From Arsenophonus sp046530735 (GTDB lineage Bacteria; Pseudomonadota; Gammaproteobacteria; Enterobacterales; Enterobacteriaceae), in assembly GCA_046530735.1 (NCBI GenBank), contig JBHEQV010000002.1, positions 1 through 64,000 of the forward strand: DNA of 64,000 bases, given 5' to 3'. Of this stretch, positions 32,784 through 42,274 are shown one piece after another. The position numbers and the translations under genes are program-made. The notes under the pieces were generated by a model. That model saw nothing but the letters and a program-made list of their open reading frames with translations. It was not told the DNA's origin and did not search any database. Positions within the stretch are counted from its first letter, which is position 1; each line of letters begins with the position of its first letter.

Positions 32784-33968
32784 ATGTCTAAAGAAAAATT
32801 TGAACGTAAAAAACCGCACGTTAACGTTGGTACAATCGGCCACGTTGACCATGGTAAAACAACTTTAACTGCAGCAATTAGCACTATTTTAGCAAAAAAA
32901 TATGGTGGAAGTGCGCGTGCATTTGATCAAATTGATAATGCACCGGAAGAAAAAGCGCGCGGTATCACCATTTCTACTTCTCATGTAGAATATGATACAT
33001 TGACACGCCATTATGCCCACGTTGATTGTCCAGGGCACGCAGATTATATAAAAAACATGATCACCGGTGCGGCACAAATGGATGGCGCAATTTTAGTAGT
33101 TGCGGCAACAGATGGCCCAATGCCACAAACTCGTGAGCATATCCTATTAGGTCGCCAGGTAGGTGTTCCTTATATCATTGTTTTTTTGAATAAATGTGAT
33201 ATGGTTGATGATGAAGAGTTGTTGGAACTGGTTGAAATGGAAGTACGTGAACTGCTTTCTCAGTATGATTTTCCAGGAGATGAGACGCCAGTAATCAAAG
33301 GTTCAGCGTTGAAGGCGCTAGAAGGTGTTCTAGAGTGGGAAGAGAAAATTATAGAGTTAGCGGATACACTGGATTACTATATCCCAGAACCAGAGCGTGC
33401 AATAGATAAACCCTTTTTGTTGCCAATAGAAGATGTATTTTCGATTTCAGGTCGCGGAACCGTAGTAACAGGACGTGTAGAACATGGTATTGTTAAGGTT
33501 GGCGAAGAAATTGAAATAGTTGGAATTAAAGATACGATAAAAACAACATGTACTGGCGTAGAAATGTTTCGTAAGCTATTGGATGAAGGTCGTGCAGGTG
33601 AGAATGTAGGAGTTTTATTACGTGGCACTAAGCGTGAAGATGTAGGGCGTGGTCAAGTATTGGCAAAACCAGGTTCAATCAATCCGCATACTCAATTTGA
33701 ATCAGAAGTTTATATTTTAAGCAAAGATGAGGGTGGTCGTCACACCCCATTCTTTAAAGGTTATCGTCCACAGTTCTATTTTAGAACGACGGATATAACT
33801 GGCACAATCGAATTACCAGAATGTATAGAGATGGTAATGCCAGGTGATAATATCAAAATGACAGTGACGTTGATAGCACCAATTGCGATGGATGAAGGAC
33901 TGCGTTTTGCGATTCGCGAAGGTGGTCGCACAGTCGGTGCGGGTGTAGTTTCTAAAATTATTTCTTAA
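32784..33968 (+). CDS. tuf: Elongation factor Tu
   Basis: EF-Tu carries aminoacyl-tRNA to the ribosomal A site as a GTP complex. The 394-residue protein has P-loop GHVDHGKT (19-26), switch I RGITIS, switch II DCPGHADYIKNM, NKCD and SALKALEG, then domains II and III. A GAGGGATAAT ribosome binding site precedes it. Upstream tRNAs identify the left flank as tufB, but secE-nusG do not follow. After its terminator and a 3-kb relic field comes the S10 operon, the neighbourhood of tufA. Confidence 0.97.
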   Translation: MSKEKFERKKPHVNVGTIGHVDHGKTTLTAAISTILAKKYGGSARAFDQIDNAPEEKARGITISTSHVEYDTLTRHYAHVDCPGHADYIKNMITGAAQMDGAILVVAATDGPMPQTREHILLGRQVGVPYIIVFLNKCDMVDDEELLELVEMEVRELLSQYDFPGDETPVIKGSALKALEGVLEWEEKIIELADTLDYYIPEPERAIDKPFLLPIEDVFSISGRGTVVTGRVEHGIVKVGEEIEIVGIKDTIKTTCTGVEMFRKLLDEGRAGENVGVLLRGTKREDVGRGQVLAKPGSINPHTQFESEVYILSKDEGGRHTPFFKGYRPQFYFRTTDITGTIELPECIEMVMPGDNIKMTVTLIAPIAMDEGLRFAIREGGRTVGAGVVSKIIS

Positions 33969-33984
33969 ATAATCTATTAAATTT

Positions 33985-34008
33985 AAAAGAGGCTTTTGCC
34001 TCTTTTTT
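33985..34008 (+). terminator. Rho-independent terminator after tuf
   Basis: AAAAGAGGC, a TTTT loop, and GCCTCTTTTTT form a perfect stem with a T-run, 17 bases after the tuf stop. Confidence 0.92.
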
Positions 34009-34430
34009 ATAATAGTGTAAAATTATTATCATTTAGTATTGCTAATAAGATTTTAGTCTATCGACATAAAATGTTTGTCTGTCTATCGATGTAATCAAAT
34101 TAGTGATAAAATCATAAAATTTTTAGTTCGGAATAATTAGATAACTTCCATTAGTTGATTAAATAGTGTCTATTTATTCCTAGTCTTTATGGAAAACACT
34201 GCTTCAAGTAACTCAACTAATTAAAAATAATAGAATAAATTTATCTGTTATTACAGATATTAATGAAGTACAATAAATTAATATAATAAATTTAAAGAAA
34301 GAGATTTCTATTTTATTTGTCTAACAATTCTATCTTCAATTAGTTACTAGAAGTGGAGGATGAAAATAAAAGGCAATAAAAATAATTATCTATTTAAAAA
34401 ATATTTATTATAAAATCTAGTATATGAATG
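34009..34430. other. Unassigned AT-rich DNA after tuf
   Basis: No gene is recognised. No trace of secE or nusG, which follow tufB in E. coli, could be read. Confidence 0.4.
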
Positions 34431-34990
34431 ATTATACTCACTCTGATGCTTCGTGAGTCTGCTCTCCATTCTTAAATTACATGTTATCCAAATCACCAAG
34501 TTTAGTTGTTCAGCGAACTGAACAACTTTAATTAGCTTAAATACCATTGAAAGAGTTCTTTTTCTTAAATTACTATGCTTCGTGCGTCAGATTCATCATT
34601 CTTATTAACGCCACAGTATGTTGGCAGGAATCAGTGCATTCCAGACATTCTCTTCTCGATTTTTTTTCATTATCCTTTTATTGCTTTCTATGATAGGTTG
34701 AAACTTTGCGAACAAATCATTAAAGGTTTTTTATCTGGATCGTAACTTTCTGCTAGCTAGCATCTACGCAATTCACCCTTAGATTTCAGTGTTGCATGTC
34801 TTTATAAAGTAAAGACACTCGCAAATTATCTATGTTATATATAACTAACAACATTTCTGCTGCATGTCCTAAAATATCAACGTATTGCTTAAATCACACA
34901 TGCACCATTAATTTACACTCTCTTCAAGAGATTCCTGTTTCACTCTACTGATGGTATGCTTAAAGATAGAATATATTTTCTGATATATTG
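34430..34990 (-). mobile_element. Decayed IS256-like element, truncated copy
   Basis: Begins with CTCTGATGCTTCGTGAGTCT, with GCTCTCCATTC next, nearly identical to the starts of copies at 451 and 51251. It continues through TAGCTTAAATACCATTGAAA and a CATTATCCTTTTATTGC block. The match to full copies fades near 34990, where IS1595-like sequence takes over, so the N-terminal half is missing. Confidence 0.6.
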
Positions 34991-35029
34991 AAAAATTTCT
35001 TCCTTTGTTCTTAGAGCAATTTATAATTA

Positions 35030-35960
35030 TGTCAGTATTTCAATTATTGTAGTTTGAAGTTTTTTTTCAATCAAAATAATTTGGTAAATAAACAACCCTG
35101 TATTATGGCAAAATCTACTTGCCATCTTTTAATCGGCTGATATAACTCTTCATATTTTGAATCTAGAATTCTTACCAATAACTCTCTGATTATCAACATT
35201 ATTTAGGCGAAAATAACTAACTTTATGCTTGCTGACAAAAGTTTTGTACTATTTACCTCCATTTTAGCAAAAGATAGACTCTTTATCAATAATTATTTAA
35301 GAAAACGACTAACATACTCCTGCATCAAACTTCTCAAAAATCTTATTACTCACATGACCTTATTTATCTCAGACAATTAAGACAAAGATTTGTTCTTTTT
35401 TTTATTTTTTTTCTACTGCGTTTCTACCTTTGCTATGTAGATAGAGCGGGTCACTTTAAAATGTTCAGAAAATATGTTTCGTCGACTTCAATAATACTAC
35501 TTAGTGGAATGAACGCTGTTTTTAAATCAATTACTGTTTATTTCGCTAACTCCACCATAAAGTTAAACTATTTAACATACATTGCAGATAACTAAATCAG
35601 TTATTCTTATGATTTAGTTTTAGCAAAGGATTCTAATTAGATTGTTAAATATTTCCTGCGATCGCAAATTTTGAATCGATATAGTAACTACAATTAATCT
35701 TCCAAGCGGATAATATGTTTATTATGACAATATGGGTAGTGATAAAGTAGAAAGATTTTCTTTAATGCATGAATCGATATTATCCGACAGATTATCGACA
35801 AGTCAACTAAACAAGATATAACTTTATGTTGATAAGTGAGTTAAAGAGAGAATCTATTTGACCTGCATGACTGTTTTCCATGGTAATCGTTTTATAGCGA
35901 AAAACCTTTATATAGTATAAGGGATTTCCTATCAACAAACCTTGCTAATATAGCCTAAGA
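35030..35960 (-). mobile_element. Decayed IS1595/ISXO2-like element, copy 4
   Basis: Collinear with 52610-53480: AATTTGGTAAATAAAC, TTTTAATCGGCTGATATAAC, ATTTAGGCGAAAATAAC, GAAAACGACTAACATACTC, GACAATATGGGTAGTGATAA, and the end ATATAGTATAAGGGATTTCC. All frames are broken. Confidence 0.62.
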
Positions 35961-36800
35961 TTACAGATATGTTTTCCATAGTTTATAAAAAATGCTATTG
36001 GCTGCTCAAAAGAAGTCGTAATTATTTTTTACGAAAAACGTTTTCTCTTTTTCTCGACAGTCTGCTGATAGAAGAATCGTATGAGAATTTTGAATTACAT
36101 TAAGAAGTTTTATTTTTCGATCCCTAGCATGAATCGCTGTTTACGCAGTCTAAGAGTAAAGAATTTTCGTGAAATGAAGTGTAGAGAATTAAAACCAAAA
36201 TATAAAGCATTTAGAAGTTACGACTTTGATTATATGTACGCAGTTTTAAATATCTTCTGTAAATGGTAAACGAAACTTTACGATGTTACCTTTTTGTATG
36301 TACAGATTTCGCTACTCAATGGGTTTTTATCCATCTTTAAATGTTAAAGATCTCTACCAATGCTCGATACTTAATTATATGATCTTAAATTGAGAGTTCT
36401 ATAGATATTCATCAGATACACTTACAGATAATGGCAAAAAATTTACAACGACTTTTTGATCTAAAAAATGTTTTTCTACTGAAAAACAGGAATTAACCAG
36501 TTTGTTATATAGAGTTTTGATAGAACACCGAATTTATCCTGTCGATATATCCTTGAACGAATTGTATATAGTCAAGTGACTTACATAGGCATATATAGGT
36601 GGTTGTAAAAGTTATCATTTCAATTCCGATCAAGAGCTTAAAATCACTCTGTATCGATATGTTTAGTTGTACAATTAAAGAATTACGCTAAATAGCATTG
36701 AGTAGTAAACTCCATTCCAGTCTATAAAAGATTGCTTAAAAGTTAAATCTGAATTACTTAAAAAATCTTATACTATCTTCGGGATGTGATACATAGTCTA
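35960..36800 (+). mobile_element. Decayed IS481-like element, copy 2
   Basis: A 62-codon open stretch (36081-36269) reads NRCLRSLRVKNFREMK, then KYKAFRSYDFDYMY, matching IS481 transposases (RCLRRHGVSNLR, then HKAFKSYDFDYVHVDVKYLP). Further on, other frames give TDNGKKFTTTF, the DDE-core motif LTDNGKEFTDRLF, and IEHR. Stops interrupt each piece. The N-terminal part is missing where it abuts the IS1595-like relic. Confidence 0.8.
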
Positions 36801-36924
36801 AAATTACATATAGGTTTATAGCCTGAGTAAAAAGAAATAGTTTAACTAGTATTTTATTTGAAGACTTATTAAACCTTATTTAAGAAATTTATAAATAAAT
36901 TTTATAGAATTTTCTATCTACGGC

Positions 36925-37133
36925 TTGCTCTTATTTTGAAATTACGTATAATGCACGAGCTCTCTAATTCTAATTTAGGAGCTTGTGGTTATAAAGTTTA
37001 TCAAGAAGTGAAGATGTGTTAACAATAATGCCTCTGATTTAGAGGTTATTATGAGAAATGATTATATTTCCCTATCAATTTATAGGGTAAATGACTAATT
37101 TTTACGTTTATAAATAGTTGGAGCTCTGGTCTA
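36925..37133 (+). promoter_or_regulatory. S10 operon promoter and leader
   Basis: TTGCTC (36925-36930), a 16-base spacer and TATAAT (36947-36952) form the promoter. The leader of about 175 bases is close in length to that of E. coli, where L4 binds it and represses the operon. Hairpins are visible: GCCTCTGATTTAGAGG and CCCTATCAATTTATAGGG. The last bases, GGAGCTCTGGTCT, are the conserved S10 ribosome binding site region. L4 control is inferred, not shown. Confidence 0.72.
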
Positions 37134-37445
37134 ATGCAGAATCAAAGAATCCGTATCCGTCTAAAAGCCTTTGATCATCGTTTAATTGATCAATCAACTG
37201 CGGAAATCGTTGAAACTGCTAAGCGCACTGGCGCTCAAGTACGTGGTCCGATCCCGTTACCTACACGTAAAGAACGTTTTACCGTTTTGATTTCGCCGCA
37301 TGTTAATAAAGATGCCCGTGATCAGTACGAAATTCGTACTCATAAGCGTCTGGTTGATATCGTTGAACCAACTGAGAAAACAGTTGATGCTCTGATGCGT
37401 CTGGATCTAGCTGCTGGTGTAGATGTGCAGATCAGCCTGGGTTAA
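37134..37445 (+). CDS. rpsJ: 30S ribosomal protein S10
   Basis: S10 belongs to the 30S head and, as NusE, pairs with NusB on boxA in rRNA antitermination. The 103-residue protein equals the E. coli length and reads [18 protein letters not shown] at the N terminus and VDVQISLG at the end. First gene of the S10 operon; rplC follows after 32 bases. Its NusE role matters here because a boxA is kept in the rRNA operon of this window. Confidence 0.98.
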
Positions 37446-37477
37446 TCAGGTCGTTGTGCTATTGAGAGGTTAAAACA

Positions 37478-38121
37478 ATGGTTGGTTTAATAGGAAAGAA
37501 AGTAGGAATGACACGTATCTTCACTGAAGATGGTGTTTCTATTCCTGTAACTGTTATAGAAATTGAAAATAACCGAATAACTCAGGTTAAAAGTCTGAAA
37601 ACAGATCATTATAATGCAATTCAGATGACTACTGGTAGTAAAAAAAAAGCCGTATAAAAAAACCTGAAGCTGGACATTTTGTTAAAGCTGGTGTTGAACC
37701 AGGCCGTATACTACGTGAATTTCGCTTTAGTGAAAACGAAGCGTTTACTGTAGGTCAAACCATTACTATTGAAATTTTTGCCGATGTCAAAAAAGTCGAT
37801 ATTACTGGTACCTCCAAAGGTAAGGGTTTTGCTGGTACGGTAAAACGCTGGAATTTTCGCACTCAGGATACCACTCATGGCAACTCCTTATCACACCGTG
37901 TTCTGGGTTCTATTGGTCAAAACCAAACTCCAGGTAAGGTATTTAAAGGCAAGAAAATGCCAGGTCAATTAGGTAATGAACGTGTAACTGTTCAAAGTCT
38001 AAATGTAATACGCGTTTACGCTGAGCGTAAACTTATATTGGTCAAGGGTGCTGTTCCAGGTGCAACTGGAAGCAATCTGCTTGTAAAACCAGCTGTTAAA
38101 AGTGTAAAGTTAAGGATATAG
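37478..38121 (+). CDS. rplC: 50S ribosomal protein L3, frameshift at an A9 run
   Basis: L3 is an essential early-assembly protein near the peptidyl transferase centre. From ATG 37478 the frame reads MVGLIGKKVGMTRIFTEDG to TTGSKKKAV and then hits TAA at 37654-37656. In the next frame L3 continues from RIKKPEAGHF through WNFRTQDTTHGNSLSHRV to KPAVKSVKLRI, stopping at 38121. The break is at nine As (37640-37648). One extra A gives TGSKKKSRIKKPEAG, the exact length of E. coli TGAKKANRVTKPEAG, for a 214-residue product. Everything on both sides is well kept, so rescue by transcriptional slippage is likely; a sequencing error is the main alternative. Confidence 0.9.
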
Positions 38122-38123
38122 GC

Positions 38124-38729
38124 ATGGAATTGATAATGAAAGATGCGCAAAGCGCGCTGACTGTTTCCGAAACTACCTTCGGAATTGATTTCAATGAATC
38201 GCTTGTACATCAAGTTGTTGTTGCATATGCAGCTGGCGCTCGTCAAGGTACTTGTGCTCAGAAATCTCGTGGTGAGATTTCAGGTTCTGGCAAAAAACTA
38301 TGGTGTCAAAAAGGTACTGGTCGTGCACGTGTTGGTTCAGTTAAAAGCCCAATTTTGCGCTCTGGTAGTGTCACATTTGCAGCGAAACAACAGGACTACA
38401 GTCAAAAAGTAAATAAAAAGATGTACCATGGTGCTTTGAAAAGCATTTTATCTGAATTAGTACGTCAGAATCGTCTAGTTATTGTAAAAAAATTTGCATT
38501 GGAAGCACCGAAAACTAAGCTTCTAATGAAAAAATTAAAGAAAATGGCGCTGGATCATGTATTGATCGTCACGAATGAGGTTGATAAAAACTTGTTTTTA
38601 GCAGCTCGTAACTTATATAAAGTTGATGTTCGTAATGCAATCGGTATAGATCCTATTAGTCTAATTACTTTCGATAAAGTAGTTATGACTGCTAATGCTG
38701 TAAAGCATATTGAGGATATGTTAGCATGA
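38124..38729 (+). CDS. rplD: 50S ribosomal protein L4
   Basis: L4 lines the polypeptide exit tunnel and in E. coli represses its own operon. The 201-residue protein matches E. coli L4 in length. In the extended tunnel loop two conserved arginines have become cysteine (GTCAQK, Cys44; LWCQKGTGRAR, Cys61), the second with Pro to Leu beside it. It starts 2 bases after rplC and overlaps rplW as ATGA. Confidence 0.97.
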   Translation: MELIMKDAQSALTVSETTFGIDFNESLVHQVVVAYAAGARQGTCAQKSRGEISGSGKKLWCQKGTGRARVGSVKSPILRSGSVTFAAKQQDYSQKVNKKMYHGALKSILSELVRQNRLVIVKKFALEAPKTKLLMKKLKKMALDHVLIVTNEVDKNLFLAARNLYKVDVRNAIGIDPISLITFDKVVMTANAVKHIEDMLA

Positions 38730-39028
38730 TTCATGAAGAACGTCTACTAAAAATACTACGTGAACCACATGTCTCTGAAAAAGCTTCTATAGCAATGGAA
38801 AAAAGTAACACCATCGTTCTTAAAGTAGCAAAAGATGCGACTAAATCAGAGATTAAGGCTACTGTACAAAAATTGTTTGAAGTTGAAGTTAACGGTGTAA
38901 ATACTTTATTGGTTAAAGGTAAAACTAAACGTCATGCTCAGCGAATTGGTCATCGTAGCGACTGGAAAAAAGCTTACGTCACTCTGAAAGAAGGCCAGAG
39001 TCTTGACTTCATCGGTGGCGCAGGGTAA
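38726..39028 (+). CDS. rplW: 50S ribosomal protein L23
   Basis: L23 sits at the tunnel exit and docks trigger factor and SRP. The 100-residue protein has E. coli length and ends in the LDFIGGAG-type tail. The N-terminal half contains REPHVSEKAS and the middle KLFEVEVNGVNTLLVKGK. It overlaps rplD by 4 bases. Confidence 0.97.
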   Translation: MIHEERLLKILREPHVSEKASIAMEKSNTIVLKVAKDATKSEIKATVQKLFEVEVNGVNTLLVKGKTKRHAQRIGHRSDWKKAYVTLKEGQSLDFIGGAG

Positions 39029-39047
39029 ATCGGAGGAGTAAATAATA

Positions 39048-39872
39048 ATGACAGTTGTTAAATGTAAACCTACGTCTCCTGGCCGACGTCACGTAGTTAA
39101 AGTGATTAACCATGAACTGCATAAGGGTAAACCTTATGCTCCGTTGCTAGAAAAAAGCAACGGAACCGGTGGACGTAATAACAATGGCCGTATTACTACG
39201 CGTCATATTGGTGGTGGTCATAAACAGCATTATCGTCTGATCGATTTTAAACGTAATAAAGATGGTATTTCTGGTACTGTTGAGCGTCTGGAATATGATC
39301 CAAACCGTTCTGCAAATATTGCATTAGTTCTCTATAAAGATGGAGAACGTCGTTATATTCTATCACCAAAAGGCTTAAAAATTGGTCAAGAAATTCAATC
39401 TGGTGGATATGCAGCAATTAAAGCAGGTAACGCTTTACCTATGCGTAATATTCCTGTTGGTTCAATGGTTCATAATGTTGAGCTTAAACCAGGTAAAGGT
39501 GGTCAACTGGCTCGTTCAGCCGGTGCTTATGTACAAATCGTTGCACGTAATGATAGTTATGTGACTATTCGTTTACGTTCTGGCGAAATACGTAGAATAC
39601 TTTCTGATTGCCGCGCAACATTAGGTGAAGTTGGTAATGCAGAGCATATGCTACGTGTTCTTGGTAAAGCCGGTGCTAGCCGCTGGCGTGGAATTCGCCC
39701 TACCGTTCGTGGTACAGCAATGAATCCAGTAGACCATCCACATGGTGGTGGTGAAGGTCGTAATTTTGGTAAACATCCAGTAACCCCTTGGGGTGTTCAA
39801 ACCAAAGGCAAAAAGACCCGTAGCAATAAGCGTACTGATAAATATATCGTGCGTCATCGTTATAAAAAATAA
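39048..39872 (+). CDS. rplB: 50S ribosomal protein L2
   Basis: L2 is a core 23S-binding protein needed for subunit joining. The 274-residue protein (E. coli 273) keeps the RNA-binding domain (GRITTRHIGGGHKQHYR) and the C-terminal PVDHPHGGGEG motif with the histidine important for activity. A GGAGGAG-like ribosome binding site precedes it. Confidence 0.98.
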   Translation: MTVVKCKPTSPGRRHVVKVINHELHKGKPYAPLLEKSNGTGGRNNNGRITTRHIGGGHKQHYRLIDFKRNKDGISGTVERLEYDPNRSANIALVLYKDGERRYILSPKGLKIGQEIQSGGYAAIKAGNALPMRNIPVGSMVHNVELKPGKGGQLARSAGAYVQIVARNDSYVTIRLRSGEIRRILSDCRATLGEVGNAEHMLRVLGKAGASRWRGIRPTVRGTAMNPVDHPHGGGEGRNFGKHPVTPWGVQTKGKKTRSNKRTDKYIVRHRYKK

Positions 39873-39887
39873 TTAAAGGATAAACAA

Positions 39888-40166
39888 ATGCCACGTTCTC
39901 TCAAGAAAGGCCCTTTTATTGACCTGCACTTGCTGAAGAAGGTAGAAAAAGCGGTGGAAAGTGGAGATAAAAAGCCTCTCAAGACTTGGTCCCGTCGTTC
40001 AACGATTTTCCCTAAGATGATTGGTTTGGTCATCGGTATTCATAATGGTCGTCAGCATATTCCAGTTTATGTTACCGATGAAATGGTTGGTCATAAATTA
40101 GGTGAGTTCGCACCAACCCGTACTTATCGCGGCCATGCGGCCGACAAAAAAGTCAAGAAACGTTAA
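39888..40166 (+). CDS. rpsS: 30S ribosomal protein S19
   Basis: S19 lies in the 30S head and contacts S13 and the A-site finger. The 92-residue protein begins PRSLKKGPFIDLHLLKKV and contains RRSTIFPKMIG and the GEFAPTRTYRGHAADKK tail, all typical. It follows rplB by 15 bases. Confidence 0.98.
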   Translation: MPRSLKKGPFIDLHLLKKVEKAVESGDKKPLKTWSRRSTIFPKMIGLVIGIHNGRQHIPVYVTDEMVGHKLGEFAPTRTYRGHAADKKVKKR

Positions 40167-40180
40167 TATAGGAGGGAGAG

Positions 40181-40525
40181 ATGGAAACTATCGCTATGCA
40201 TCGTCACGCTCGTTCTTCTCCTCAGAAGGTTCGTTTAGTAGCTGATCTGATTCGTGGCAAGAAAGTCTCAAAAGCTTTAGAAATTCTGAATTATACCAAT
40301 AAGAAAGCTGCTAGTTTAGTAAAGAAAGTACTGAAGTCTGCTATCGCTAACGCTGAGCACAATGATGGTGCTGATATTGATAACTTAAAAATTACAAAAA
40401 TTTTCGTTAACGAAGGTTCAACTATGAAACGCATTATGCCTCGTGCGAAAGGTCGATCAGATCGTATTTTAAAGCGCACCAGCCACATTATTGTTGGTGT
40501 CTCCGATCGATTCTCTGGAGACTAA
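40181..40525 (+). CDS. rplV: 50S ribosomal protein L22
   Basis: L22 forms the tunnel constriction together with L4. The 114-residue protein (E. coli 110) starts METIAMHRHARSSPQKVRLV and keeps the extended beta-hairpin that reaches the tunnel (MKRIMPRAKGRSDRILKR). It has a short C-terminal extension (SGD). GGAGGGAG lies just upstream as ribosome binding site. Confidence 0.97.
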   Translation: METIAMHRHARSSPQKVRLVADLIRGKKVSKALEILNYTNKKAASLVKKVLKSAIANAEHNDGADIDNLKITKIFVNEGSTMKRIMPRAKGRSDRILKRTSHIIVGVSDRFSGD

Positions 40526-40527
40526 CA

Positions 40528-41241
40528 ATGGGTCAGAAAGTACATCCGAATGGTATTCGTCTTGGTATTGTCAAACCTTGGAACTCTACTTGGTATGCAA
40601 ATACAAAAGAATTTGCTGATAATTTAGATAGCGATTTTAAAGTACGTCAGTTTTTAAATAAAGAATTAGTAAAGGCATTTATTTCACGTATTGTTATTGA
40701 ACGTCCTGCAAAGAGCATCCGTGTAACTATTCACACCGCCCGTCCTGGTATCGTTATTGGTAAAAAAGGTGAAGATATTGAGAAACTACGTAAAACAGTA
40801 GCAGATATTGCTGGTGTTCCTGCACAAATAAATATTTCTGAAGTACGTAAGCCTGAACTGGATGCTAAATTAGTTTCTGATAGTATTGCTTCACAGCTAG
40901 AACGTCGTGTTATGTTCCGTCGAGCAATGAAACGAGCAGTACAAAATGCTATGCGTCTAGGTGCAAAAGGCATCAAAGTGGAAGTAAGTGGTCGTTTAGG
41001 CGGTATTGAAATTGCACGTACTGAGTGGTATCGTGAAGGCCGTGTGCCATTGCACACTTTGCGAGCTGATATTGATTATAATACTGCAGAAGCACACACC
41101 ACTTATGGTGTGATCGGCGTTAAGGTGTGGATCTTTAAAGATGAGATCTTAGGTGGTATGACTGCTGTTGAACAGATTGAGCAATCTACGGTTCAGCCTA
41201 AAAAGCAACACCGCAAAAGCCGCAAAGAGGAGAGTCGCTGA
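40528..41241 (+). CDS. rpsC: 30S ribosomal protein S3
   Basis: S3 lines the mRNA entry channel and contributes to mRNA helicase activity. The 237-residue protein (E. coli 233) has the KH domain motif GRPGIVIGKKGEDIE-like segment (RPGIVIGKKGEDIEKLR) and GRLGGIEIARTEWYREGRVP. The last codon overlaps the rplP start by one base. Confidence 0.98.
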   Translation: MGQKVHPNGIRLGIVKPWNSTWYANTKEFADNLDSDFKVRQFLNKELVKAFISRIVIERPAKSIRVTIHTARPGIVIGKKGEDIEKLRKTVADIAGVPAQINISEVRKPELDAKLVSDSIASQLERRVMFRRAMKRAVQNAMRLGAKGIKVEVSGRLGGIEIARTEWYREGRVPLHTLRADIDYNTAEAHTTYGVIGVKVWIFKDEILGGMTAVEQIEQSTVQPKKQHRKSRKEESR

Positions 41242-41651
41242 TGTTGCAACCAAAGCATACGAAATTTCGTAAAATGCATAAAGGCCGCAATCGTGGTTTA
41301 GCTGTAGGTACGGATGTTAGCTTCGGCACTTTCGGTATAAAGGCAGTAGGTCGTGGACGTTTGACTGCACGTCAGATTGAAGCAGCAAGACGTGCTATGA
41401 CCCGTGCAGTTAAGCGTCAGGGTAAAATCTGGATCCGTATATTCCCAGATAAACCTATTACTGAAAAACCACTTGAAGTGCGTATGGGTAAAGGTAAAGG
41501 TAATGTAGAATATTGGGTTGCCTTGATACAACCTGGGAAAGTTCTTTATGAAATGGATGGTGTTCCAGAAGAATTAGCTCATCAAGCATTCAAGTTGGCG
41601 TCAGCAAAACTGCCTATCAAAACCACATTTATAACTAAAACGGTGATGTAA
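41241..41651 (+). CDS. rplP: 50S ribosomal protein L16
   Basis: L16 helps position A-site tRNA. The 136-residue protein (E. coli 136) starts MLQPKHTKFRKMHKGRNRG and has the GRLTARQIEAARRAMTRAV and GKGKGNVEYWVA motifs. Start and stop overlap its neighbours by one base (TGATG, TAATG). Confidence 0.98.
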   Translation: MLQPKHTKFRKMHKGRNRGLAVGTDVSFGTFGIKAVGRGRLTARQIEAARRAMTRAVKRQGKIWIRIFPDKPITEKPLEVRMGKGKGNVEYWVALIQPGKVLYEMDGVPEELAHQAFKLASAKLPIKTTFITKTVM

Positions 41652-41851
41652 TGAAAGCAAAAGAGCTGCGTAAAAAAAATGTTGAAGAGTTGAATGCTGA
41701 ACTGCTTAACTCATTACGTGAGCAATTTAACTTGAGTATGCAGGCAGTAAGTGGGCAGCTTAAGCAGTCTCACCTATTGACACTAGTACGTCGTGATATT
41801 GCACGCATTAAGACTTTATTGACTGAAAAGGCAGAGGTGCGTAATGAGTGA
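41651..41851 (+). CDS. rpmC: 50S ribosomal protein L29
   Basis: A small helical protein near the tunnel exit. The 66-residue product (E. coli 63) begins MKAKELRKKNVEELNAEL and has RRDIARIKTLL; three extra C-terminal residues result from a later stop, so the gene overlaps rpsQ by 8 bases. Confidence 0.96.
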   Translation: MKAKELRKKNVEELNAELLNSLREQFNLSMQAVSGQLKQSHLLTLVRRDIARIKTLLTEKAEVRNE

Positions 41852-42098
41852 TAATATTCGTACTTTGCAAGGTCGTGTAACTAGCGATAAGATGGAGAAA
41901 TCTATTGTGGTTACTATTGAGCGTATGGTAAAACATCCTTTATATGGTAAGTTTATTCGTCGTACGACCAAATTGCATGTACATGACGAGAATAATGAAT
42001 GTAGTATTGGTGATCTAGTAGAAATACATCAAACTCGCCCACTGTCAAAAACAAAATCATGGATACTTGTTCGCGTTCTAGAAAAAGCTGTTTTATAA
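41844..42098 (+). CDS. rpsQ: 30S ribosomal protein S17
   Basis: S17 is a primary 16S-binding OB-fold protein. The 84-residue protein equals E. coli length, with GRVTSDKMEKSIVV and HPLYGKFIRRT. It is the last gene of the S10 operon. Confidence 0.97.
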   Translation: MSDNIRTLQGRVTSDKMEKSIVVTIERMVKHPLYGKFIRRTTKLHVHDENNECSIGDLVEIHQTRPLSKTKSWILVRVLEKAVL

Positions 42099-42160
42099 TA
42101 TAGGGTAGCCTTAATTATAGAATAGGAGCTTCTTAATAAAGCGGTTGTTTATTTTTTTTC

Positions 42161-42189
42161 TGTTAATATTGATAATTTAGTGTTATAAT
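42161..42189 (+). promoter_or_regulatory. Candidate spc operon promoter
   Basis: TATAAT at 42184-42189 lies 17 bases after a weak TGTTAA in the 176-base gap between rpsQ and rplN, where E. coli has the spc promoter. The leader to rplN is about 80 bases. Confidence 0.55.
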
Positions 42190-42274
42190 TACGTGTTTTT
42201 CGAGGCATGAATTGCCTCATTAATTTGTAGTAAGAAAAGATTTGATTGTAATTGATATTTAGCGGAGCACTAAA

